Assembly: GCF_012849555.1 (NCBI RefSeq)
Contig: NZ_CP051685.1
Coordinates: forward strand, 558,001 to 622,000
Source of the DNA: Massilia forsythiae
GTDB lineage: Bacteria; Pseudomonadota; Gammaproteobacteria; Burkholderiales; Burkholderiaceae_D
Direction: 5' to 3'
DNA: 64,000 nt
The notes beneath the pieces are model-generated. The model was not told the DNA's origin. It did no database searches and was given only the letters and a program-made list of their open reading frames with translations. The position numbers and the translations under genes are program-made. Position 1 is the first letter of the stretch. The number at the start of each line of letters is the position of its first letter. This document shows positions 31,417 to 39,195 of the stretch, piece after piece.

Positions 31417-34191
31417 ATGCACCAAAAGAAAGCAATCGCCCAAGCAGTTTCCTTGGCCCTCGCCTATGCCGCCTTCGGCCTGCCGGCGATGGCGCAGGAC
31501 ATGACCTCGCAGGCACCGATCCAGCGCGTCGAAGTCACCGGTTCGAGCATCAAGCGCGCCACCGCCGAAACCGCTTCTCCGGTGCAGGTGATCAGCCGCG
31601 AAGACCTGCAGAAGTCGGGCAAGGCCACGGTCTCGGAATACCTGCAGACACTGACCGCGGACGGCGCCGGCTCGCTGCCGACCGGCTTCGGCAACGGTTT
31701 TGCTGCGGGCTCGACCGCGATCTCGCTGCGCGGCCTGGGCGCGACCTCGACCCTGGTGCTGCTCAACGGCCGCCGCATGGCGCCGTTCGCGCGCGCCGAC
31801 GACGGCCAGAAGAGCTTCACCGACCTGTCCACCGTGCCGATGGAAGCGGTCGAGCGCATCGAGGTGCTGAAGGACGGCGCTTCCTCGACCTACGGCGCCG
31901 ACGCCATCGCCGGCGTGGTCAACATCATCCTGCGCAAGGACTTCACCGGCACCGTGTTCAAGGCCGAGGCCGGCGAATCGCGCTACCGCGACGGCGAGCA
32001 GGGCAAGGCCGCCCTCACCTGGGGCAAGGGCCGCCTGGACGAAGACGGCTACAACGTCATGGTCAACGCCGAGGTGTACGGCAACCACCAGCTGATGAAC
32101 AAGGACCGCGCCGAGCGCGACTGGATCGGCCACGGCGACATCCGCCCATGGGGCTACGCCGCCAATACCCAGTTCGCGGCCGGCTACATCACCGCCGGCG
32201 CGTCCAGCCCGAGCCCGGCCGGCGCCCTGCGCAACCCGGCCACCGGCAACTACGTCTCGCTGCCGGGCTGCTCGCAATTCTCGGTCACCACCGCGCAAGA
32301 CCCGAACGGCGGCTGCCTGTGGTACGCCGACCAGTTCCGCTCGATGCAGCCGCAGATCGGCGGCCTGAACCTGTACAGCCGCTTCACCAAGAACCTGGAC
32401 GGCGGCCTGCAGTTCTACGCCGAGGCCGGCTATTCCAAGCGCGACACCGAATTCACGCTGGTGCCGCCGTCGACCAGTTCGACCGTCGCCTTCCCGCCGA
32501 ACGCCGCCAACCCGACCGGCGTGATCAACTACGGCAACACCATCCTGATGGCCGCCAGCCACCCGCAGAATCCGTACGGCACCGCCGTGCGCCTGCGCTA
32601 CTCGATGTTCGACGTCGGCGCCAGCAAGCGCTCGGCGGACAACGAATTCAGCCGCTTCGTGGTCGGCCTCAAGGGGCAAGGCTACGGCTGGGACTTCGAC
32701 ACCGCCCTGGTGCACTCGCAGTCGGCGCTGGACCTGAACTACAGCAACATGATCAACATGCGCGTGCTGCAGGCGGCGCTGGGCAACCCGTCCAGCCAGT
32801 ACTTCCCGTACTACATCGGCACCCAGGCCAGCCGCAACCCGGCGTCGCTGTACGCCGCCATGGTCACCAACGCCACCTCGCACTCGACCACCCAGCTCGA
32901 CATCGTCGACTTCAAGGCGTCGCGCGAGCTGATGCAGCTGCCGGGCGGCGCGCTCGGCCTGGCCGTGGGCGCCGAACACCGCCGCCAGAAGCTGGACAAC
33001 CCGTCGCTGTCGGGCACGCTGGACGGTTCGATCAACGCCTCGTACGTGGCCGCCAAGGGCGACGACAACGTCTCGGCGGTGTTCCTGGAAGTGGCGGCGC
33101 CGGTGCTCCCGAGCGTCGAGCTGAACGCCGCTGTCCGCTACGACAAGTACAAGAACTTCTCGTCGACCACGCCGAAGTTCGGCGCCAAATGGACTCCGCT
33201 GAAGACCTTCGCCGTGCGCGGCACCTATTCGGAAGGCTTTCGCGCGCCGGGCCCGGCCGAATCCGGCGCCCAGAGCCAGAGCACCGGCAACTCCACCGTG
33301 CGCGACCCGATCCGCTGCCCGGGCGGCGTCCCGGCCGCCGGCGGCGCCACGCAAGCCGACTGCGCCATCACCATCGGCGCGGTCAAGGTCGGCAACCCGA
33401 ACCTGTCGCCGGAAACCTCGAAGGGCGTGACGCTGGGCGTGGTCTGGGATCCGCTGGCCAACACCAGCTTCTCGCTGGACGGCTGGAAGATCAAGCGCAG
33501 CAACGAGATCAACCCGCTGTCGTACGTCGAGGCGGCCGCCCTGCCGACCGCGATCCGCAACGACAACAACCTGGTCGTGAACGGCGTCGTGCAGCCGAAC
33601 ACCGGCACCCTGCTGCTGTCGAATGCGCCGTACCAGAACTCCAGCTTCACCGAGGTGAAGGGCATCGACCTCGACGTCAAGCAGCGCATTCCGCTGGGCG
33701 ACTGGGGCCGCGCCACCGCCGGCCTGACCTGGACCCACGTGGCCTCGTGGGTGCGCGCCGAGAAGAACGGCACCCGCTACCAGTACGCCGGCACCCACGG
33801 CAATTGCGACACCTCGAACTGCGCCGGCACGCCGAAGGACAAGATCAGCGCCAACGCCTCGTGGGACCGCAACGGCTTCGGCGTGACCCTGACCGCCAAC
33901 TACCGCGCCGACATCGAGAACACCTACTTTGCCGGCGACAAGTGCGCCTCGCTGTTCGCCAACGGTTCCGGCGCGCCGGGCAATTGCCGCCTGGCCTCGT
34001 TCACCACGATCGACATGTCGGCCCGCTACAACGTGTCGAAGAACCTGCAACTGTACGGCTCGATCTCGAACCTGTTCGACAAGATCGCACCGCTGGATCC
34101 GCTGACCTACGGAGGCCTGAGCTACAACCCGATGGATGCCAGCGGCGCCATCGGCCGCTACTTCAAGCTGGGTGCGCGCTTCCAGTTCTGA
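31417..34191 (+). CDS. TonB-dependent outer-membrane receptor 1
   Basis: The 924-residue precursor starts with a signal peptide (HQKKAIAQAVSLALAYAAFG, cleavage near AMAQD) and the N-terminal motif [21 protein letters not shown] plug domain follows ([31 protein letters not shown] [20 protein letters not shown]) and then a large beta-barrel ending in a C-terminal Phe (GARFQF). It would import a ligand using TonB energy. ATG 31417 is preferred because GGAA precedes it; ATG 31402 has no ribosome binding site. It resembles receptor 3 (39196) in the plug more than the others. The ligand cannot be told from the neighbours. Confidence 0.92.
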   Translation: MHQKKAIAQAVSLALAYAAFGLPAMAQDMTSQAPIQRVEVTGSSIKRATAETASPVQVISREDLQKSGKATVSEYLQTLTADGAGSLPTGFGNGFAAGSTAISLRGLGATSTLVLLNGRRMAPFARADDGQKSFTDLSTVPMEAVERIEVLKDGASSTYGADAIAGVVNIILRKDFTGTVFKAEAGESRYRDGEQGKAALTWGKGRLDEDGYNVMVNAEVYGNHQLMNKDRAERDWIGHGDIRPWGYAANTQFAAGYITAGASSPSPAGALRNPATGNYVSLPGCSQFSVTTAQDPNGGCLWYADQFRSMQPQIGGLNLYSRFTKNLDGGLQFYAEAGYSKRDTEFTLVPPSTSSTVAFPPNAANPTGVINYGNTILMAASHPQNPYGTAVRLRYSMFDVGASKRSADNEFSRFVVGLKGQGYGWDFDTALVHSQSALDLNYSNMINMRVLQAALGNPSSQYFPYYIGTQASRNPASLYAAMVTNATSHSTTQLDIVDFKASRELMQLPGGALGLAVGAEHRRQKLDNPSLSGTLDGSINASYVAAKGDDNVSAVFLEVAAPVLPSVELNAAVRYDKYKNFSSTTPKFGAKWTPLKTFAVRGTYSEGFRAPGPAESGAQSQSTGNSTVRDPIRCPGGVPAAGGATQADCAITIGAVKVGNPNLSPETSKGVTLGVVWDPLANTSFSLDGWKIKRSNEINPLSYVEAAALPTAIRNDNNLVVNGVVQPNTGTLLLSNAPYQNSSFTEVKGIDLDVKQRIPLGDWGRATAGLTWTHVASWVRAEKNGTRYQYAGTHGNCDTSNCAGTPKDKISANASWDRNGFGVTLTANYRADIENTYFAGDKCASLFANGSGAPGNCRLASFTTIDMSARYNVSKNLQLYGSISNLFDKIAPLDPLTYGGLSYNPMDASGAIGRYFKLGARFQF

Positions 34192-34218
34192 TGCCTGATC
34201 CGGCAGCGGTATGACCAT

Positions 34219-34250
34219 GGGGCGGTGAGCGATCACCGCCCCGTTTTATT
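34219..34250 (+). terminator. Intrinsic terminator of TonB receptor 1
   Basis: GGGGCGGTGA and TCACCGCCCC form a perfect 10-bp stem with a GCGA loop, followed by GTTTTATT. It begins 28 bp after the stop codon. Confidence 0.88.
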
Positions 34251-34302
34251 TGGTGCATGTATGCACCTCGATTGAACAAAAGCCGATTTGTAATGCACCA
34301 AA
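34249..34302. promoter_or_regulatory. Three GGTGCAT boxes, candidate operator upstream of TonB receptor 2
   Basis: GGTGCATGTATGCACC (34252-34267) is a perfect palindrome. A third box in inverted orientation lies at 34293-34302, so TTTGGTGCAT and ATGCACCAAA also face each other across about 54 bp. The boxes are followed by a very AT-rich stretch. This arrangement suggests a site for a dimeric regulator, but I cannot name it. Confidence 0.45.
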
Positions 34303-34560
34303 CAAAAGCAAATTAAATTTCAATTATTTTTATATTTTCCAAATTTAGTTTAATTTTTATCGCATATATAAATATATTGTTCTATTTTCGTTGTATTTAT
34401 ACATATGTGATAAAGCTTCATTGACTTTGCTTTTCGCCAATGTTTTTATTGTCGTGTAGCAAATAAAATCCTTCCAAAAAGGAAGGCGATAATCCAACAC
34501 GACGATTCCTGCGGTGGCGCTCGCGCTGGCGCCGCCCGGACTCAGAAGGGGCTCAAGACA
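34268..34560. other. AT-rich leader of TonB receptor 2
   Basis: About 240 bp (34255-34495) are strikingly AT-rich for this genome, with long runs of A and T and words such as TATATAAATATATT. There is no ORF. It is likely promoter and UP-element DNA or a target for nucleoid-silencing proteins. AAGGGG lies 9 nt before the ATG at 34561. Confidence 0.6.
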
Positions 34561-37455
34561 ATGATGGCGGAAAAGGTTTTATCTCGGTCGGTACGTTTGA
34601 TGTTTGCCGGCGGCATGGCGCTCGGCGCGACGGTCGCGTCCGCGCAGGACACCCAGGACGGCGCGCCGGCGGCGCCGATGCAGCGCATCGAAGTCACCGG
34701 CTCGCGCATTCCCTCGCTGAACACCGAAGGCTCCAGCCCGGTCACCACGCTCAGCGCCAAGGACATCAAGATCGACGGCGTGCGCAACGCCGAAGACCTG
34801 ATGAACAACCTGCCGCAAGTGTTCGCCTCGCAGGGCGCCGCCATCTCCAACGGCGCCAGCGGCACCGCCACGGTCGACCTGCGCGGCATGGGCGCCCAGC
34901 GCACGCTGGTGCTGGTCAACGGCAAGCGCCTGCCGGCCGGCAGCGTGCTGAGCACGGCGGCCGACCTGAACCAGATCCCGTCGCAACTGATCCGCCGCGT
35001 CGACGTGCTCACCGGCGGCGCCGGCGCCGTGTACGGCTCGGGCGCGGTGGCCGGCGTGGTCAACTTCATCCTCAAGGACGACTTCACCGGCGTCGAACTG
35101 GAAGCCAACGCCTCCGGCGCCAACCACCGCCAGCACAACGACGAAGCCGCGGCCGTGGTCGCCGCCAAGGGCTATCCGCTGCCGGGCAACCGCAACTTCG
35201 ACGGCAAGCGCTACGACTTCAGCCTGCTGGCCGGCGCCAACTTCGCCGACAACAAGGGCAACGCCACCTTCTTCGTGTCGCACCGCCACACCGACGCCCT
35301 GCTGCAATCGCAGCGCGACTTTTCCAGCTGCTCGCTGGGCGCCTCCGACCCGGGCTTCGCCTGCTCCGGCTCGGGCACCTCGATCCCGCGCGTGGGCGCC
35401 TTCACGCCGGACGCCAGCGGCAACCCGCGCCGCTACGTCTCGGCCACCGACGCCTACAACTTCGGCCCGCTGAACTTCTTCCAGCGCCCGTCGGACGAAT
35501 ACAACATCAACTCGACGCTGCACTACGACATCAGCGAGAACGCGCGCCTGTACAGCGAGTTCAACTTCCACAACAACACCACCGACGCCCAGATCGCCCC
35601 GGGCGGCATCTTCTACGGCCAGCAAGCCACCATCGCCTACGAGAACCCGCTGCTCAACGCCGCCTGGCGCACCGCGCTCGGCCTGACGCGGCCGGGCCAG
35701 ACGGTCACCGTCTCGGTCGGCAAGCGCAACGTCGAAGGCGGCCCGCGCAACAACAACATCAGCGACATGTCGTTCCGCGAAGTGCTGGGCGTGAAGGGCA
35801 CGGTCGGCGACTGGAGCTACGACGTGTTCGGCCAGTTCGCGCGCGTCAACCACAACGACCGCTCGACCGGCTACTTTTCCACCCGCCTGATCGGCCGCGC
35901 GCTGGACGTGGTGCCCGACGCCAACGGCAACCCGGTATGCCGTTCGTTCCTGAACGGCAGCGATCCGGCCTGCGTGCCCTACAACCTGTTCAAGCAGGGC
36001 GGCGTGACCCAGGCCGCGCTCGACTACCTGAGCGCCAGCGGCTCCACCGGCGGCTTCACCCAGCAGAGCGTGTTCGGCATCAACATCGGCTCCGACCTGA
36101 GCCGCTACGGCCTGAAGCTGCCGACCGCGGAAAACGGCGTCGGCGTCTCGTTCGGCTACGAGCAGCGCGTCGAGAAGCTGTCGTACGAGCCCGACTACGA
36201 AAACCAGACCGGCGACCTGTCCGGCGCCGGCGGCGCCTCGCCGGCGGTGGCCGGTTCGTACAACGTCAAGGAAGCCTTCGGCGAAGTGCGCATTCCGCTG
36301 CTGGACAACATGGCCTTCGCCAAGCGCCTGGAACTGAACGGCTCCTACCGCCGCTCGCAGTACAGCACCGACGCCAAGACCAACACCTGGGGCCTGGGCC
36401 TCGACTGGCAGCCGGTGGAGGCGCTGCGCGTGCGCGGCTCGGCCCAGCGCGCGGTGCGCGCGCCCAACATCTTCGAACTGTACACCGGCCAATCGGTGGT
36501 GCTGGCCGGCCCGACCGACGACCCGTGCGAAGGCAGCGCGCCCAAGGCCACGCAGGCCCAGTGCGCCAACACCGGCCTGCCGGCGGCGCTGTACGGCCAG
36601 CTGACCGAGAACTCGACCAACCAGTACAACGGCCGCACCGGCGGCAACCCCAACGTCAAGCCGGAAACCGCCGACACCTACACCGTCGGCCTGGTGATCG
36701 AGCCGACCCGCAACCTGACCATCACGCTGGACGCGTTCAAGCTGAAGATCGAGGACGCGATCCAGTCGGTGAACGCGCAGAGCGTGTTCACCCAGTGCCT
36801 CACCACCGGCAATCCGCTGTACTGCGGCCTGATCCACCGCGACCAGCTCGGCTCGCTGTGGCTGACCACCAATGGCTACGTCGAAGCCGGCACCACCAAC
36901 ATCGGCTCGCAAGGCACCTCGGGCCTGGACCTGGGCGCCAGCTACCGCATGAAACTGCCGCACAGCTACGGCGGCCTGGACTTCACGCTGAACGGCACCT
37001 ACCTGCGCAGCTATACCGTCGAGAACCTGCCGGGCACCGGCAGCTACGATTGCGCCGGCCTGTTCGGCGCCACCTGCGGCACCCCGGCCCCGAAATGGCG
37101 CCACAAGGCGCGCCTGACCTGGTCCAGCCCGTACAACTTCGACATGTCCGTCACCTGGCGCTACTTCGACCGCGTGAAGAACGACATGCTCGACAGCAAT
37201 CCGCAGCTGGCCGGCGAGCTCGACACGCAGCGCGACGACCACCTGTCCTCGCGCAGCTACCTCGACCTGAGCGGCATCTACCGCTTCAACCGCAAGCTGT
37301 CGCTGAGCCTGGGCATCAACAACCTGTTCGACAAGGACCCGCCGCTGGCCTCGTCGAGCTCGGTGACCGGCAGCTACGGCAACGGCAATACCTTCCCGCA
37401 GGTGTACGACTCGTACGGGCGTTTCGTGTATGCCAACCTGACCTACCGCTTCTGA
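34561..37455 (+). CDS. TonB-dependent outer-membrane receptor 2
   Basis: The 964-residue precursor has a signal peptide (MAEKVLSRSVRLMFAGGMAL, cleavage near ASAQD), the motif MQRIEVTGSRIPSLNTEGSS, a plug domain ([40 protein letters not shown]) and a beta-barrel ending VYANLTYRF. Two conserved plug motifs differ from receptors 1 and 3, placing it in another subgroup. It is preceded by an AT-rich leader and followed by a perfect bidirectional terminator. There is no linked hydrolase or regulator, so the substrate is unknown. Confidence 0.92.
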   Translation: MMAEKVLSRSVRLMFAGGMALGATVASAQDTQDGAPAAPMQRIEVTGSRIPSLNTEGSSPVTTLSAKDIKIDGVRNAEDLMNNLPQVFASQGAAISNGASGTATVDLRGMGAQRTLVLVNGKRLPAGSVLSTAADLNQIPSQLIRRVDVLTGGAGAVYGSGAVAGVVNFILKDDFTGVELEANASGANHRQHNDEAAAVVAAKGYPLPGNRNFDGKRYDFSLLAGANFADNKGNATFFVSHRHTDALLQSQRDFSSCSLGASDPGFACSGSGTSIPRVGAFTPDASGNPRRYVSATDAYNFGPLNFFQRPSDEYNINSTLHYDISENARLYSEFNFHNNTTDAQIAPGGIFYGQQATIAYENPLLNAAWRTALGLTRPGQTVTVSVGKRNVEGGPRNNNISDMSFREVLGVKGTVGDWSYDVFGQFARVNHNDRSTGYFSTRLIGRALDVVPDANGNPVCRSFLNGSDPACVPYNLFKQGGVTQAALDYLSASGSTGGFTQQSVFGINIGSDLSRYGLKLPTAENGVGVSFGYEQRVEKLSYEPDYENQTGDLSGAGGASPAVAGSYNVKEAFGEVRIPLLDNMAFAKRLELNGSYRRSQYSTDAKTNTWGLGLDWQPVEALRVRGSAQRAVRAPNIFELYTGQSVVLAGPTDDPCEGSAPKATQAQCANTGLPAALYGQLTENSTNQYNGRTGGNPNVKPETADTYTVGLVIEPTRNLTITLDAFKLKIEDAIQSVNAQSVFTQCLTTGNPLYCGLIHRDQLGSLWLTTNGYVEAGTTNIGSQGTSGLDLGASYRMKLPHSYGGLDFTLNGTYLRSYTVENLPGTGSYDCAGLFGATCGTPAPKWRHKARLTWSSPYNFDMSVTWRYFDRVKNDMLDSNPQLAGELDTQRDDHLSSRSYLDLSGIYRFNRKLSLSLGINNLFDKDPPLASSSSVTGSYGNGNTFPQVYDSYGRFVYANLTYRF

Positions 37456-37467
37456 TCGATCGAGCGT

Positions 37468-37505
37468 AAAAAAACGCCGCCGGCAGCACTGCCGGCGGCG
37501 TTTTT
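37468..37505. terminator. Bidirectional intrinsic terminator between receptor 2 and aroG
   Basis: CGCCGCCGGCA and TGCCGGCGGCG form a perfect 11-bp stem with a GCAC loop, flanked by A and T runs on both sides. It can end transcription of receptor 2 (plus) and of aroG (minus), which converge here. Confidence 0.9.
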
Positions 37506-37549
37506 GCTTATGCATCGTCGGGAGCTGCGTTCAATCAGCCGCCCGCTCC

Positions 37550-37579
37550 CCGTCGTCCCCGCGCAGGCGGGGACCCATA
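37550..37579 (-). repeat. REP-like repeat, copy in inverted orientation
   Basis: This is a copy of the GGGTCCCCGCCTGCGCGG family read on the minus strand. With the next copy (37647) it forms an inverted pair separated by 67 bp, as in a BIME. Confidence 0.75.
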
Positions 37580-37646
37580 CGAAATTTCAGAATTCGGTAT
37601 AGAAAAAGTACCGAGGTGCCTTGTCGAATCGATTTTGGAAGCTCAG

Positions 37647-37676
37647 CATGGGTCCCCGCATGCGCGGGGACGACGG
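37647..37676 (+). repeat. REP-like repeat, copy in direct orientation
   Basis: ATGGGTCCCCGCATGCGCGG followed by GGACGACGG. It is the partner of the inverted copy at 37550, lying just after the aroG stop. Confidence 0.75.
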
Positions 37677-37695
37677 TTGGGTAACACGCGCACGG

Positions 37696-38757
37696 TCACG
37701 CATACTCCCGCAAGCGCCGCTGGCGCACCGCCGCCGCCAATCCCTCCAGCACGTTCACGCTGGTCTCCCAGTCGATGCAGCCGTCGGTCACCGACTGGCC
37801 ATACGTCAATTCCTTGCCCGGCTCCAGGTCCTGTCTTCCGCCCACCAGGTGCGATTCGACCATCACGCCGACGATGCGCTCCTCGCCGCCGGCCACCTGG
37901 CGTGCGATGTCGGCGCACACCGGCACCTGGTTCTGCGGATTCTTGCTGCTGTTGGCGTGCGAGGCGTCGATCATCAGGCGCCCGGCCAGGCCGTTGGCGG
38001 CCAGTTGCTTGCAAGCTTCCTCAACGCTGGCGGCGTCGTAGTTCGGGGCCTTGCCGCCGCGCAGGATGATGTGGCAATCCTCGTTGCCGGCGGTCGACAC
38101 GATCGCCGAGTGGCCACCCTTGGTCACGGACAGGAAGTGGTGCGGCTGCGACGCTGCCTTGATGGCGTCGGCGGCGATCTTGATGTTGCCGTCGGTACCG
38201 TTCTTGAACCCGACCGGGCACGACAGGCCGGACGCCAGCTCGCGGTGCACCTGCGATTCGGTGGTCCTGGCGCCGATCGCGCCCCAGCTGATCAGGTCGG
38301 CGATGTACTGCGGGCTGATCACGTCGAGGAATTCGGTGCCGGCCGGCAGGCCGAGTTCGTTGATGTCGCGCAGCAGCTCGCGCGCCATGCGCAGGCCGTC
38401 GTTGATGCGGAAGCTGTTGTCCATGAACGGGTCGTTGATCATGCCCTTCCAGCCGACCGTGGTGCGCGGCTTCTCGAAATACACGCGCATCACGATCTCG
38501 AGCTCGCCGGCGAAGCGGGTGCGCTGCGCGGCCAGGCGGCGCGCGTACTCGAGCGCGGCGCGCGGATCGTGGATCGAGCACGGGCCGACCACCACCATCA
38601 GGCGGTCGTCCTGGCCATGCAGGATGCGGTGCAGCGCCACGCGCGCCTGCGACGCGGTCTGCTCGGCCGCCGGGGTCACCGGGAATTCGCGGATCAGGTG
38701 CGAGGGCGGCGTCAGTTCCTTCATTTCGCGGATGCGTAGGTCGTCGGTGCGAGGCAT
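37696..38757 (-). CDS. aroG: DAHP synthase (first step of the shikimate pathway)
   Basis: This enzyme joins phosphoenolpyruvate and erythrose-4-phosphate to DAHP, the entry to aromatic amino acid synthesis. The 353-residue product is a type I (AroFGH) enzyme: VVVGPCSIHDPRAALEYARR, MRVYFEKPRTTVGWKG, FKNGTDGN, and SHANSSKN followed by MVESHLVGGRQD. ATG 38757 was chosen because GGAG lies 7 nt upstream and the family begins here; the open frame to 38811 runs back into the attenuator. A promoter, a Phe-rich leader peptide and a terminator precede it, so expression is probably controlled by aromatic amino acid supply. Which amino acid also inhibits the enzyme cannot be told by eye. Confidence 0.95.
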   Translation of the reverse strand: MPRTDDLRIREMKELTPPSHLIREFPVTPAAEQTASQARVALHRILHGQDDRLMVVVGPCSIHDPRAALEYARRLAAQRTRFAGELEIVMRVYFEKPRTTVGWKGMINDPFMDNSFRINDGLRMARELLRDINELGLPAGTEFLDVISPQYIADLISWGAIGARTTESQVHRELASGLSCPVGFKNGTDGNIKIAADAIKAASQPHHFLSVTKGGHSAIVSTAGNEDCHIILRGGKAPNYDAASVEEACKQLAANGLAGRLMIDASHANSSKNPQNQVPVCADIARQVAGGEERIVGVMVESHLVGGRQDLEPGKELTYGQSVTDGCIDWETSVNVLEGLAAAVRQRRLREYA

Positions 38758-38795
38758 TGCGGTTCTCCGTTTCTCGAATGTGTGGGGGCTTGAAT

Positions 38796-38825
38796 AAAAA
38801 AAAACCGCCATCGCTGGCGGTTTTT
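38796..38825 (-). terminator. Attenuator terminator in the aroG leader
   Basis: On the minus strand AAAAACCGCCA, a GCGA loop and TGGCGGTTTTT are followed by more T residues (nine in a row). It lies about 40 nt before the aroG start and about 50 nt after the leader peptide stop. Its 5' arm ACCGCC (38816-38821) is complementary to GGCGGT in the leader (38881-38886), which could form a competing antiterminator. Confidence 0.88.
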
Positions 38826-38873
38826 CTGGAATCTCGTGTCGGACTTTTGTTCTGCTGTCGCGTGAACCTGCCG

Positions 38874-38942
38874 CTACTCCACCGCCGTCGGGCCGGAATG
38901 GCTAAACCAAAAATAAAAGGTAAAGAAGGCGGTCGGGTGCAT
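38874..38942 (-). CDS. Aromatic-rich leader peptide of aroG
   Basis: A 22-codon ORF starts at ATG 38942, about 16 nt after the predicted transcription start, and stops with TAG at 38874. It begins MHPTA and contains FFTFYFWF at residues 6-13: five Phe, one Tyr and one Trp among eight codons. This is the layout of PheL, PheM and TrpL control peptides. A weak GGA ribosome site precedes it. Segment 1 (ACCGCC, codons 4-5) can pair with segment 2 (GGCGGT, codons 19-21), and segment 2 with the 5' arm of the terminator. A ribosome stalled on uncharged Phe-tRNA would cover segment 1 and favour antitermination. Confidence 0.82.
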   Translation of the reverse strand: MHPTAFFTFYFWFSHSGPTAVE

Positions 38943-38964
38943 GGCGTGTCCAGAGTGTCGGACG

Positions 38965-38994
38965 ACTATAACAACAACCCGTAAAGATTGGCAA
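38965..38994 (-). promoter_or_regulatory. Sigma-70 promoter of the aroG leader
   Basis: On the minus strand TTGCCA and TATAGT are separated by 18 nt. The start would be near 38958, giving a leader of about 200 nt that contains the leader peptide and attenuator. Confidence 0.7.
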
Positions 38995-39195
38995 GCTCTT
39001 TATCCGTCGATTGCCCCCGCGTGGTCCGGACGATCGGTTGCGTGAAGCCGACAGCGAATCGCGCGGTGCCGGACACGCTTGAGAGATGTCAGTCCGCGCA
39101 TCGCGTCCGATGCAAAAGTGGCATCGAGCCCCGGCCGACTGGCGCGCTGTTGGGCTGCATCCTTCCTTGCAACCCTACGTCACTGGAGTCTGGAC

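Noticed and set aside
31243..34236. A 997-codon open frame on the minus strand opposite TonB receptor 1 (similar long ones oppose receptor 2, receptor 3, infB and yhdP)
   Set aside because: It is a GC-skew shadow: composition is His/Arg/Val/Ala-rich with no domain, signal or ribosome site, and the opposite strand encodes a complete recognised protein.
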